Shown in pieces: positions 23,025-36,003 of a DNA stretch of 64,000 nt. Position 1 is the stretch's first letter; every line of letters begins with the position of its first letter. The position numbers and the translations under genes are program-made. Origin of the DNA: Nomia melanderi (taxonomy: Eukaryota; Arthropoda; Insecta; Hymenoptera; Halictidae); contig NW_027475134.1 of the NCBI RefSeq assembly GCF_051020985.1, forward strand, positions 2,852,001 through 2,916,000. Reading direction: 5' to 3'. A model generated the notes under the pieces. It made no database searches, was not told where the DNA came from, and saw only the letters and a program-made list of their open reading frames with translations.

Positions 23025-25010
23025 AAAAATCCAATATATATCTGGTGATATCTCGGGTGCTATTAGAGATAGCGAAATAAATCAAAGTGCATTGTCTGTA
23101 GGAGGCCCTGGCGCATTAATCTTTGCCGCGGGATCGGCCTCGGACCACCAGGGGCCGAGAAAATCACCGTCTCATGGGGCCGGATTGTCAGGGTCAGGGA
23201 AAAATCCAATATATATCTGGTGATATCTCGGGTGCTATTAGAGATAGCGCTATAAACCAAAGTGAATTATCTATAGGATGCCCTGGCGCATGAATCTGTG
23301 CAGCGGGATCGACCTCGGACCACCGGGGGCCGAGAAAATCACCGTCTCATTGGGCCGGACTGTCAGGGTCAGGGAAAAATCCAATATATATCTGGTGATA
23401 TCTCGTGTGCTATTAGAGATAGCGAAATAAATCAAAGTGCATTGTCTGCAGGAGGCCCTGGCGCATAAATCTGTGCCGCGAGAACCACCTCGGACCACCA
23501 GGGGCCGAGAAAACCACCGTCTCATGGGGCCGGACACTCAGGGTCAGGGGAAAATCCAATATATATCTGGTGATATCTCGGCTGCTATTAAAGATAGCGC
23601 AATAAATCATAGTGCCTTGTCTGTAGGAGGCCCTGGCGCACGAATCTGTGCAGCGGGAACGACCTCGGACCACCAGGGGCCGAGAAAACCACCGTCTCAT
23701 GGGGCCGGACACTCAGGGTCAGGGGAAAGTCCAATATATATCTGGTGATATCTCGGGTGCTATTAAAGATAGCGCAATAAATCATAGTGCATTGTCTGTA
23801 GGAGGCCATAGCGCACGAATCTGTGCAGCGGGAACGACCTCGGACCACCAGGGGCCGAGAAAACCACCGTCTCATGGGGCCGGACACTCAGGGTCAGGGG
23901 AAAATCCAATATGTATATGGTGATATCTCGGGTGCTATTACAGAGAGCGCAATAAATCAAAGTGCATCGTCTGTAGGAGGCCCTGGCGCATGAATCTGTG
24001 CAGCGGGATCGAATTCGGACCACCAGGGGCCGAGAAAATCACTTTCTCATGAGGCCGGTCTGTCAGAGTCAGGCAAAAATGCAATATACATCTGGTGATA
24101 TCTCGGGTGCTATTAGAGATAGCGCAATAAATCAAAGTGCATTATCTATAGGATGCCCTGGCGCATAAATCTGTGCAGCGGGATCGACCTCGGACCACGA
24201 GGGACCGAGAAAAACATCGACACATGGGGCCGGACTGTCAGGGTCAAGGAAAAATCCAATATTTATCTGGTGATATCTAGGGTGCTATTAGAGATAGCGC
24301 AATGAATCAAAGTGCATTGTCTTTTGGAGGCCCTGGCGCATGAATCTGTGCAGCGGGATCGACCTCGGACCAGCATGGGCCGAGAAAATCTCCGTCTCAT
24401 GCGGCCGGACTGTCAGGGTCAGGGAAAAATACAATATATATCAGGTGATATCTCGGGTGCTATTAGAGATAGCGAAATAAATCAAAGTGCATTGTCTGCA
24501 GGAGGCCCTGGCGCATGAATCTGTGCAGCGGGATCGACCTCGGACCACTAGGGGCCGAGAAAATCACCGTCTCATGGGGCCGGATTGTCAGGGTCAGGGA
24601 AAAATCCAATATATATCTGGTGACATCTCGGGTGCTATTAGAGATAGCGCAATAAACCAAAGTGCATTGTCTGTAGGAGGCCCTGGCGCATGAATCTGTG
24701 CAGCGGGAACGACCTCGGACCACCAGGGGCCGAGAAAACCACAGTCTCATGGGGCCGGCCACTCAGGGTCAGGGGAAAATCCAATATATATCTGGTGATA
24801 TTTCGGGTGCTATTAGAGATAACGCAATAAATCAAAGTGCATTGTCTGTAGGAGGCCCTGGCGCATGAATCTGTGCAGCGGGAACGACCTCGGAACACCA
24901 GGGACCGAGACAACCACCTTCTCATGGGGCCGGACACTCAGGGTCAGGGAAAAATCCAATATATATCTGGTGATATCTCGGGTGCTATTACAGATAGCGC
25001 AATAAATCAA

Positions 25011-28000
25011 AGTGCATTACCTGTAGGAGGCCCTGGCGCATGAATCTGTGCAGCGGGGACGTCCTCGGACCTCCAGGGGCCGAGACAACGACCGTCTCAT
25101 GGGGCCGGACGCTCAGGGTCAGGGTAAAATCCAATATATATCTGGTGATATCTCGCGTGCTATTACAGACAGCGCAATAAATCAAAGTGCATTGTCTGTA
25201 GGAGGCCCTGGCGCATGAATCTGTGCAGCGGGAACGACCTCGGACCACCAGGGGCCGAGAAAACCACAGTCTCATGGGGACGGACACTCAGGGTCAGGGG
25301 AAAATCCAATATATATCTGGTGATATCTCGGGTGCTATTAGAGATAGCGCAATAAACCAAAGTGAATTATTTGCAGGAGGCCCTGGCGCATGAATCTGTG
25401 CAGCGGGAACGACCTCGGACCACCAGGGGCCGAGAAAACGACCGTCTCATGGGGCAGGACACTCAGGGTCAGTGAAAAATCCAATATATATCTGCTGATA
25501 TCTCGGGTGCTATTACAGATAGCGCAACAAATCAAAGTGCATTGTCTGTAGCAGGCCCTGGCGCATGAACCTGTGCAGCGGGAACGACCTCGGACCTCCA
25601 GGGGCCGAGAAAACCACCGTCTCATGGGGCCGGACACTCAGGGTCAGGGGAAAATCCAATATATATCTGGTGATATCTCGGGTGCTATTAGAGATAGCGC
25701 AATAAACCAAAGTGAATTATCTGCAGGAGGCCCTGGCGCATGAATCTGTGCAGCGGGAACGACCTCGGACCACCAGGGGCCGAGAAAACGACCGTCTCAT
25801 GGGGCCGGACACTCAGGGTCAGTGAAAAATCCAATATATATCTGCTGATATCTCGGGTGCTATTACAGATAGCGCAATAAATCAAAGTGCATTGTCTGTA
25901 GGAGGCCCTGGCGCATGAATCTGTGCAGCGGGAACGACCTCGGACCATCAGGGGCCGAAAAAACCACAGTCTCATGGGGCCGGACACCCAGGGTCAGGGG
26001 AAAATCCAATATATATCTGGTGATATCTCGGGTGCTATTACAGATAGCGCAATAAATCAAAGTGCATTGTCTGTAGGAGGCCCTGGCGTATGAATCTGTG
26101 CAGCGGGAACGACCTCGGACCACCAGGGGCCGAGAAAACTACCGCCTCATGGGGCCGGACACTCAGGGTCAGTGAAAAATCCAATATATATCTGGTGATA
26201 TCTCGGCTGCTATTACAGATAGCGCAATAAATCAAAGTGCATTGTCTGTAGGAGGCCCTGGCGCATGAATCTGTGCAGCAGGAACGACCTCGGACCACCA
26301 GGGGCGAGACAACCACCTTCTCATGGGGCCGGACACTCAGGGTCAGGGAAAAATCCAATATATATCTGGTGATATCTCGGGTGCTATTACAGATAGCGCA
26401 ATAAATCAAAGTGCATTACCTGTAGGAGGCCCTGGCGCATGAATCTGTGCAGCGGGAACGTCCTCGGACCTCCAGGGGCCGAGACAACGACCGTCTCATG
26501 GGGCCGGACACTCAGGGTCAGGGTAAAATCCAATATATATCTGGTGATATCTCGGGTGCTATTACAGATAGCGCAATAAATCAAAGTGCATTGCCTGTAG
26601 GTGGCCCTGGCGCATGAATCTGTGCAGCGGGAACGACCTCGGACGACCAGGGGCCGAGAAAACCACAGTTTCATGGGGCCGGACACTCAGGGTCAGGGGA
26701 AAATCCAATATATATCTGGTGATATCTCGGGTGCTATTAGAGATAGCGCAATAAACCAAAGTGAATTATCTGCTGGAGGCCCTGGCGCATGAATCTGTGC
26801 AACGGGAACGACCTCGGACCACCAGGGGCCGAGAAAACCACAGTCTCATGGGGCCGGACACACAGGGTCAGGGTAAAATCCAATATATATCTGGTGATAT
26901 CTCGGGTGCTATTAGAGATAGCGCAATAAACCAAAGTGTATTGTCTGTAGGAGGACCTGGCGCATGAATCTGTGCAGGGGTAACGACCTCGGACCACCAG
27001 GGGCCGAAAAAACCGCAGTCTCATGGGGCCGGACACTCAGGGTCAGGGTAAAATCCAATATATATCTGGTGATATCTCGGGTGCTATTACAGATAGCGCA
27101 ATAAATCAAAGTGCATTGTCTGTAGGAGGCCCTGGCGCATGAATCTGTGCAGCGGGAACGACCTCGGACCACCAGGGGCGATACAACCACCTTCTCATGG
27201 GGCCCGACACTCAGGGTCAGGGAAAAATCCAATATATATCTGGTGATATCTCGGGTGCTATTACAGATAGCGCAATAAATCATAGTGCATTACCTGTAGG
27301 AGGCCCTGGCGCATGAATCTCTGCAGCGGAAACGTCCTCGGACCTCCAGGGGCCGAGACAACGACCGTCTCATGGGGCCGGACACTCAAGGGTCAGGGTA
27401 AAATCCAATATATATCTGGTGATATCTCGGGTGCTATTACAGATAGCGCAATAAATCAAAGTGCATTGTCTGTAGGAGGCCCTGTCGCATGAATCTGTGC
27501 AGCGGGAACGACCTCGGACGACCAGGGGCCGAGAAAACCACAGTCTCATGGGGCCGGACACTCAGGGTCAGGGGAAAATCCAATATATATCTGGTGATAT
27601 CTCGGGTGCTATTAGAGATAGCGCAATAAATCAAAGTGCATTGTCTGTAGGAGGCCCTGGCGCATGAATCTGTGCAGCGGTAACGACCTCGGACCACCAG
27701 GGGCCGAGAAAACCACAGTCTCATGGGGCCGGACACTCAGGGTCAGTGTAAAATGCAGTATATATCTGGTGATATCTCGGGAGCTATTACAGATAGCGCA
27801 ATAAATCAAAGTGCATTGTCTGTAGGAGGCCCTGGCGCATGAATCTGTGCAGCGGGAACGACCTCGGACCACCAGGGGCCGAAAAAACCACAGTCTCATG
27901 GGGCCGGTCACTCAGGGTCAGGGGAAAATCCAATATATATCTGGTGATATCTCGGGTGCTATTACAGATAGCGCAATAAATCAAAGTGCATTGTCTGTAG

Positions 28001-28130
28001 GAGGCCCTGGCGCATGAACTTGTGCAGCGGGAACGTTCTCGGACCTCCAGGGGCCGAGAAAACCACAGTCTCATGGGGCCGGACACTCAAGGTCGGGGAA
28101 AAATCCAATATATATCTGGTGATATCTCGG
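25011..28130. repeat. Domain C: mosaic of A- and B-like monomers
   Basis: No EcoRI variant and no divergent landmark occur here. Monomers resemble domain A types (TGCT loops near 25495 and 25853) and parts of B; for example the GCAGGGGTAACG and AAAACCGCAGTC monomers near 26975-27020 match the strip near 21028-21070. One single-base insertion is seen near 27388 (ACTCAAGGGTC). I see no long internal duplication. This is best read as a transition between B and D. Confidence 0.55.
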
Positions 28131-29169
28131 GTGATATTAGAGATAGCGCAATAAATCAAAGTGCATTGTCTGTAGGAGACCCTGGCGCATGAACCTGTGC
28201 TGCGGGAACGACCTCGGACCACCAGGGGCCGAGAAAACGACCGTCTCATGGGGCCGGACGCTCAGGGTCAGGGAAAAATCCAATATATAGGTGGTGATAT
28301 CTCGGGTGCTATTACAGATAGCGCAATAAATCAAAGTGAATTGTCTGTAGGAGACACTGGCGCATGAACCTGTGCAGCGGGAACGACCTCGGACCACCAG
28401 GGGCCGAGAAAACGACAGTCTCATGGGGCCGGACACTCAGGGTCAGGGAAAAATCCAATATATATCTGGTGATATCTCGGGTGCTATTAGAGATAGCGCA
28501 ATAAACCAAAGTGAATTATCTGCAGGAGGCCCTGGCGCATGAATCTGTGCAGCGAGAACGACCTCGGACCACCAGGGGCCGAGAAAACTACCGTCTCATG
28601 GGGCCGGTCAGTCAGGGTCAGTGAAAAATCCAATATATATCTGCTGATATCTCGGCTGCTATTACAGATAGCGCAATAAATCAAAGTGCATTGTCTGTAG
28701 GAGGCCCTGGCGCATGAATCTGTGCAGCGGGAACGACCTCGGAGCACCAGGGGCGAGACAACCACCTTCTCATGGAGCCGGAAACTCAGGGTCCGGGAAA
28801 AATCCAATATATATCTGGTGATATCTCGGGTGCTATCAGAGATAGCGCAATAAATCAAAGTGCATTACCTGTAGGAGGCCCTGGCGCATGAATCTGTGCA
28901 GCGGGAACGACCTCGGACCTCCAGGGGCCGAGACAACCACCGTCACATGGGGCCGGACACTCAGGGTCAGTGTAAAATCCAATATATATCTGGTGATATC
29001 TCGGGTGCTATTACAGATAGCGCAATAAATCAAAGTGCATTGTCTGTAGGAGGCCCTGGCGCATGAACTTGTGCAGCGGGAACGTTCTCGGACCTCCAGG
29101 GGCCGAGAAAACCACAGTCTCATGGGGCCGGACACTCAAGGTCGGGGAAAAATCCAATATATATCTGGT

Positions 29170-31791
29170 GATATCTCGGGTGCTATTAGAGATAGCGCAA
29201 TAAATCAAAGTGCATTGTCTGTAGGAGGCCCTGGCGCATGAATCTGTGCAGCGGGAACGACCTCGGAACACCAGGGGCCGAGAAAACCACCGTCTCATGG
29301 GGCAGGACACTCAGGGTCAGTGAAAAATCCAATATATATCTGGTGATATCTCGGGTGCTATTACAGATAGCGCAATAAATCAAAGTGCATTGTCTGTCGG
29401 AGACCCTGGCGCATGTACTGTGCAGCGGGATCGACCTCGGACCACCAGGGGCCGAGAAAACGACCGTCTCATGGGGCCGGACGCTCAGGGTCAGTGAAAA
29501 ATCCAATATATAGGTGGTGATATCTCGGGTGCTATTAGAGATAGCGCAATAAACCAAAGTGAATTATCTGCAGGAGGCCCTGGCGCATGAATCTGTGCAG
29601 CGAGAACGACCTCGGACCACCAGGGGCCGAGAAAACTACCGTCTCATGGGGCCGGTCAGTCAGGGTCAGTGAAAAATCCAATATATATCTGCTGATATCT
29701 CGGCTGCTATTACAGATAGCGCAATAAATCAAAGTGCATTGTCTGTAGGAGGCCCTGGCGCATGAATCTGTGCAGCGGGAACGACCTCGGACCTCCAGGG
29801 GCCGAGAAAACCACAGTCTCATGGGGCCGGACACTCAAGGTCGGGGAAAAATCCAATATATATCTGGTGATATCTCGGGTGATATTAGAGATAGCGCAAT
29901 AAATCAAAGTGCATTGTCTGTAGGAGACCCTGGCGCATGAACCTGTGCAGCGGGAACGACCTCGGACCACCAGGGGCCGAGAAAACGACCGTCTCATGGG
30001 GCCGGACGCTCAGGGTCAGGGAAAAATCCAATATATAGGTGGTGATATCTCGGGTGCTATTACAGATAGCGCAATAAATCAAAGTGCATTGTCTGTAGGA
30101 GACACTGGCGCATGAACCTGTGCAGCGGGAACGACCTCGGACCACCAGGGGCCGAGAAAACGACAGTGTCATGGGGCCGGACACTCAGGGTCAGGGAAAA
30201 ATCCAATATATATCTGGTGATATCTCGGGTGCTATTAGAGATAGCGCAATAAACCAAAGTGAATTATCTGCAGGAGGCCCTGGCGCATGTATCTGTGCAG
30301 CGAGAACGACCTCGGACCACCAGGGGCCGAGAAAACTACCGTCTCATGGGGCCGGTCAGTCAGGGTCAGTGAAAAATCCAATATATATCTGCTGATATCT
30401 CGGCTGCTATTACAGATAGCGCAATAAATCAAAGTGCATTGTCTGTAGGAGGCCCTGGCGCATGAATCTGTGCAGCGGGAACGACCTCGGAGCACCAGGG
30501 GCGAGACAACCACCTTCTCATGGAGCCGGAAACTCAGGGTCCGGGAAAAATCCAATATATATCTGGTGATATCTCGGGTCCTATTACAGATAGCGCAATA
30601 AATCAAAGTGCATTACCTGTAGGAGGCCCTGGCGCATGAATCTGTGCAGCGGGAACGTCCTCGGACCACCAGGGGCCGAGAAAACCACAGTCTCATGGGG
30701 CCGGACACTCAGGGTCAGGGGAAAATCCAATATATATCTGGTGATATCTCGTGTGCTATTACAGATAGCGCAATAAATCAAAGTGCATTGTCTGTAGGAG
30801 GCCCTGGCGCATGAACTTGTGCAGCGGGAACGTTCTCGGACCTCCAGGGGCCGAGAAAACCACAGTCTCATGGGGCCGGACACTCAAGGTCGGGGAAAAA
30901 TCCAATATATATCTGGTGATATCTCGGGTGCTATTAGAGATAGCGCAATAAATCAAAGTGTATTGTCTGTAGGAGGCCCTGGCGCATGAATCTGAGCAGC
31001 GGGAACGACCTCAGAACACCAGGGGCCGAGAAAACCACCGTCTCATGGGGCAGGACACTCAGGGTCAGTGAAAAATCCAATATATATCTGGTGATATCTC
31101 GGGTGCTATTACAGATAGCGCAATAAATCAAAGTGCATTGTCTGTAGGAGACACTGGCGCATGAACCTGTGCAGCGGGAACGACCTCGGACCACCAGGGG
31201 CCGAGAAAACGACAGTCTCATGGGGCCGGACACTCAGGGTCAGGGAAAAATCCAATATATATCTGGTGATATCTCGGGTGCTATTAGAGATAGCGCAATA
31301 AACCAAAGTGAATTATCTGCAGGAGGCCCTGGCGCATGAATCTGTGCAGCGAGAACGACCTCGGACCACCAGGGGCCGAGAAAACTACCGTCTCATGGGG
31401 CCGGTCAGTCAGGGTCAGTGAAAAATCCAATATATATCTGCTGATATCTCGGCTGCTATTACAGATAGCGCAATAAATCAAAGTGCATTGTCTGTAGGAG
31501 GCCCTGGCGCATGAATCTGTGCAGCGGGAACGACCTCGGAGCACCAGGGGCGAGACAACCACCTTCTCATGGAGCCGGAAACTCAGGGTCCGGGAAAAAT
31601 CCAATATATATCTGGTGATATCTCGGGTCCTATTACAGATAGCGCAATAAATCAAAGTGCATTACCTGTAGGAGGCCCTGGCGCATGAATCTGTGCAGCG
31701 GGAACGTCCTCGGACCTCCAGGGGCCGAGAAAACCACAGTCTCATGGGGCCGGACACTCAGGGTCAGGGGAAAATCCAACATATATCTGGG
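29170..31791. repeat. 15-monomer tandem higher-order repeat, copy 1 (2622 bp)
   Basis: Bases 29170-31791 are followed directly by a near-identical 2622-base copy. The first mismatch to the left is at 29169 (T) against 31791 (G). Fifteen units would give 2625; the three missing bases are a GCATGTACTGTG deletion near 29413 and two GCGAGAC monomers near 30500 and 31550. Differences seen by eye from copy 2 are few, for example G at about 30178 against C at 32800. Inside it, the strip from 30235 resembles the strip from 31284 (offset 1049, six monomers), so the 15-mer itself grew from a smaller duplication. Confidence 0.88.
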
Positions 31792-34413
31792 GATATCTCG
31801 GGTGCTATTAGAGATAGCGCAATAAATCAAAGTGCATTGTCTGTAGGAGGCCCTGGCGCATGAATCTGTGCAGCGGGAACGACCTCGGAACACCAGGGGC
31901 CGAGAAAACCACCGTCTCATGGGGCAGGACACTCAGGGTCAGTGAAAAATCCAATATATATCTGGTGATATCTCGGGTGCTATTACAGATAGCGCAATAA
32001 ATCAAAGTGCATTGTCTGTCGGAGACCCTGGCGCATGTACTGTGCAGCGGGATCGACCTCGGACCACCAGGGGCCGAGAAAACGACCGTCTCATGGGGCC
32101 GGACGCTCAGGGTCAGTGAAAAATCCAATATATAGGTGGTGATATCTCGGGTGCTATTAGAGATAGCGCAATAAACCAAAGTGAATTATCTGCAGGAGGC
32201 CCTGGCGCATGAATCTGTGCAGCGAGAACGACCTCGGACCACCAGGGGCCGAGAAAACTACCGTCTCATGGGGCCGGTCAGTCAGGGTCAGTGAAAAATC
32301 CAATATATATCTGCTGATATCTCGGCTGCTATTACAGATAGCGCAATAAATCAAAGTGCATTGTCTGTAGGAGGCCCTGGCGCATGAATCTGTGCAGCGG
32401 GAACGACCTCGGACCTCCAGGGGCCGAGAAAACCACAGTCTCATGGGGCCGGACACTCAAGGTCGGGGAAAAATCCAATATATATCTGGTGATATCTCGG
32501 GTGATATTAGAGATAGCGCAATAAATCAAAGTGCATTGTCTGTAGGAGACCCTGGCGCATGAACCTGTGCAGCGGGAACGACCTCGGACCACCAGGGGCC
32601 GAGAAAACGACCGTCTCATGGGGCCGGACGCTCAGGGTCAGGGAAAAATCCAATATATAGGTGGTGATATCTCGGGTGCTATTACAGATAGCGCAATAAA
32701 TCAAAGTGCATTGTCTGTAGGAGACACTGGCGCATGAACCTGTGCAGCGGGAACGACCTCGGACCACCAGGGGCCGAGAAAACGACAGTCTCATGGGGCC
32801 GGACACTCAGGGTCAGGGAAAAATCCAATATATATCTGGTGATATCTCGGGTGCTATTAGAGATAGCGCAATAAACCAAAGTGAATTATCTGCAGGAGGC
32901 CCTGGCGCATGTATCTGTGCAGCGAGAACGACCTCGGACCACCAGGGGCCGAGAAAACTACCGTCTCATGGGGCCGGTCAGTCAGGGTCAGTGAAAAATC
33001 CAATATATATCTGCTGATATCTCGGCTGCTATTACAGATAGCGCAATAAATCAAAGTGCATTGTCTGTAGGAGGCCCTGGCGCATGAATCTGTGCAGCGG
33101 GAACGACCTCGGAGCACCAGGGGCGAGACAACCACCTTCTCATGGAGCCGGAAACTCAGGGTCCGGGAAAAATCCAATATATATCTGGTGATATCTCGGG
33201 TCCTATTACAGATAGCGCAATAAATCAAAGTGCATTACCTGTAGGAGGCCCTGGCGCATGAATCTGTGCAGCGGGAACGTCCTCGGACCACCAGGGGCCG
33301 AGAAAACCACAGTCTCATGGGGCCGGACACTCAGGGTCAGGGGAAAATCCAATATATATCTGGTGATATCTCGTGTGCTATTACAGATAGCGCAATAAAT
33401 CAAAGTGCATTGTCTGTAGGAGGCCCTGGCGCATGAACTTGTGCAGCGGGAACGTTCTCGGACCTCCAGGGGCCGAGAAAACCACAGTCTCATGGGGCCG
33501 GACACTCAAGGTCGGGGAAAAATCCAATATATATCTGGTGATATCTCGGGTGCTATTAGAGATAGCGCAATAAATCAAAGTGTATTGTCTGTAGGAGGCC
33601 CTGGCGCATGAATCTGAGCAGCGGGAACGACCTCAGAACACCAGGGGCCGAGAAAACCACCGTCTCATGGGGCAGGACACTCAGGGTCAGTGAAAAATCC
33701 AATATATATCTGGTGATATCTCGGGTGCTATTACAGATAGCGCAATAAATCAAAGTGCATTGTCTGTAGGAGACACTGGCGCATGAACCTGTGCAGCGGG
33801 AACGACCTCGGACCACCAGGGGCCGAGAAAACGACAGTCTCATGGGGCCGGACACTCAGGGTCAGGGAAAAATCCAATATATATCTGGTGATATCTCGGG
33901 TGCTATTAGAGATAGCGCAATAAACCAAAGTGAATTATCTGCAGGAGGCCCTGGCGCATGAATCTGTGCAGCGAGAACGACCTCGGACCACCAGGGGCCG
34001 AGAAAACTACCGTCTCATGGGGCCGGTCAGTCAGGGTCAGTGAAAAATCCAATATATATCTGCTGATATCTCGGCTGCTATTACAGATAGCGCAATAAAT
34101 CAAAGTGCATTGTCTGTAGGAGGCCCTGGCGCATGAATCTGTGCAGCGGGAACGACCTCGGAGCACCAGGGGCGAGACAACCACCTTCTCATGGAGCCGG
34201 AAACTCAGGGTCCGGGAAAAATCCAATATATATCTGGTGATATCTCGGGTCCTATTACAGATAGCGCAATAAATCAAAGTGCATTACCTGTAGGAGGCCC
34301 TGGCGCATGAATCTGTGCAGCGGGAACGTCCTCGGACCTCCAGGGGCCGAGAAAACCACAGTCTCATGGGGCCGGACACTCAGGGTCAGGGGAAAATCCA
34401 ACATATATCTGGT
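31792..34413. repeat. 15-monomer tandem higher-order repeat, copy 2 (2622 bp)
   Basis: This is the second tandem copy, in phase with 29170-31791. Shared rare changes include GCATGTATCTG (30288 and 32910), CCTCAGAACACC (near 31011 and 33633) and CCAACATATATC (31777 and 34399). After about 34430 the match to copy 1 ends and a related but shuffled X-type order continues. Much of the same order recurs from 53324 (offset 24138 from copy 1), so the two tandem copies are part of a wider family. Confidence 0.85.
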
Positions 34414-36003
34414 GATATCTCGGGTGCTATTACAGATAGCGCAATAAATCAAAGTGCATTGTCTGTCGGAGACCCTGGCGCATGAACCTGTGCAGCGGGA
34501 TCGACCTCGGACCACCAGGGGCCGAGAAAACGACCGTCTCATGGGGCCGGACGCTCAGGGTCAGTGAAAAATCCAATATATATCTGGTGATATCTCGGGT
34601 GCTATTACAGATAGCGCAATAAATCAAAGTGCATTGTCTGTAGGAGGCCCTGGCGCATGAACTTGTGCAGCGGGAACGTTCTCGGACCTCCAGGGGCCGA
34701 GAAAACCACAGTCTCATGGGGCCGGGCACTCAAGGTCGGGGAAAAATCCAATATATATCTGGTGATATCTCGGGTGCTATTAGAGATAGCGCAATAAATA
34801 AAAGTGTATTGTCTGTAGGAGGCCCTGGCGCATGAATCTGTGCAGCGGGAACGACCTCAGAACACCAGGGGCCGAGAAAACCACCGTCTCATGGGGCAGG
34901 ACACTCAGGGTCAGTGAAAAATCCAATATATATCTGGTGATATCTCGGGTGCTATTACAGATAGCGCAATAACTCAAAGTGCATTGTCTGTCGGAGACCC
35001 TGGCGCATGAACCTGTGCAGCGGGATCGACCTCGGACCACCAGGGGCCGAGAAAACGACCGTCTCATGGGGCCGGACGCTCAGGGTCAGTGAAAAATCCA
35101 ATATATATCTGGTGATATCTCGGGTGCTATTACAGATAGCGCAATAAATCAAAGTGCATTGTCTGTAGGAGACCCTGGCGCATGAACCTGTGCAGCGGGA
35201 ACGACCTCGGACCACCAGGGGCCGAGAAAACGACCGTCTCATGGGGCCGGACTTTCAGGGTCGGTGTAAAATCCAATATATATCTGGTGATATCTCGGGT
35301 GCTATTAGAGATAGCGCAATAAACCAAAGTGAATTATCTGCAGGAGGCCCTGGCGCATGAATCTGTGCAACGGGAACGACCTCGGACCACGAGGGGCCGA
35401 GAAAACGACCGTCTCATGGGGCCGGTCAGTCAGGGTCAGTGATAAATCCAATATATATCTGGTGATATCTCGGGTGCTATTAGAGATAGCGCAATAAATC
35501 AAAGTGCATTGTCTGTAGGAGGCCCTGGCGCATGAATCTGTGCAGCGGGAATGACCTCGGAGCACCAGGGGCGAGAGAACCACTTTCTCATGGGGCCGGA
35601 AACTCAGGGTCCGGGAAAAATCCAATATATATCTGGTGATATCTCGGGTCCTATTACAGATAGCGCAATAAATCAAAGTGCATTACCTGTAGGAGGCCCT
35701 GGCGCATGAATCTGTGCAGCGGGAACGTCCTCGGACCTCCAGGGGCCGAGAAAACCACAGTCTCATGGGGCCGGACACTCAGGGTCAGGGGAAAATCCAA
35801 TATAGATCTGGTGATATCTCGGGTGCTATTACAGATAGCGCAATAAATCAAAGTGCATTGTCTGTAGGAGGCCCTGGCGCATGAATCTGTTCAGCGGGAA
35901 CGACCTCGGACTACCAGGGGCCGAGAAAACCACAGTCTCATGGGGCCGGACACTCAGGGTCAGGGGAAAATCCAATATATATCTGGTGATATCTCGGGTG
36001 CTG

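Larger units (their letters stand above)
15181..25010. repeat. Domain B: divergent monomers with variable block length
   Basis: Many monomers here read GCGGGATCGACC instead of GCGGGAACGACC, carry GACTGTCAGGGTC instead of GACACTCAGGGTC, or have AAAAACATCGACACATGG. Others have ATGTATATGGTGATATC at the AT-rich end, or TCATAGTGCATTG. Five copies of one variant carry an EcoRI site and mark repeats of the local order at 13, 11, 10 and 14 monomers, so there is no single fixed block length. A strip around 16939-17760 returns near 20264-20910 at offsets of 3325 and then 3150, showing loss of one monomer between the copies. Domain edges are set by the appearance and last occurrence of these variants. 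Confidence 0.7.

Noticed and set aside
15601..24030. RNA polymerase III B box in GGGATCGAATTC or GGGATCGACC monomers
   Set aside because: The match to GWTCRANNC fails at the last position and there is no A box at a suitable distance, so a tRNA or SINE origin is not supported.
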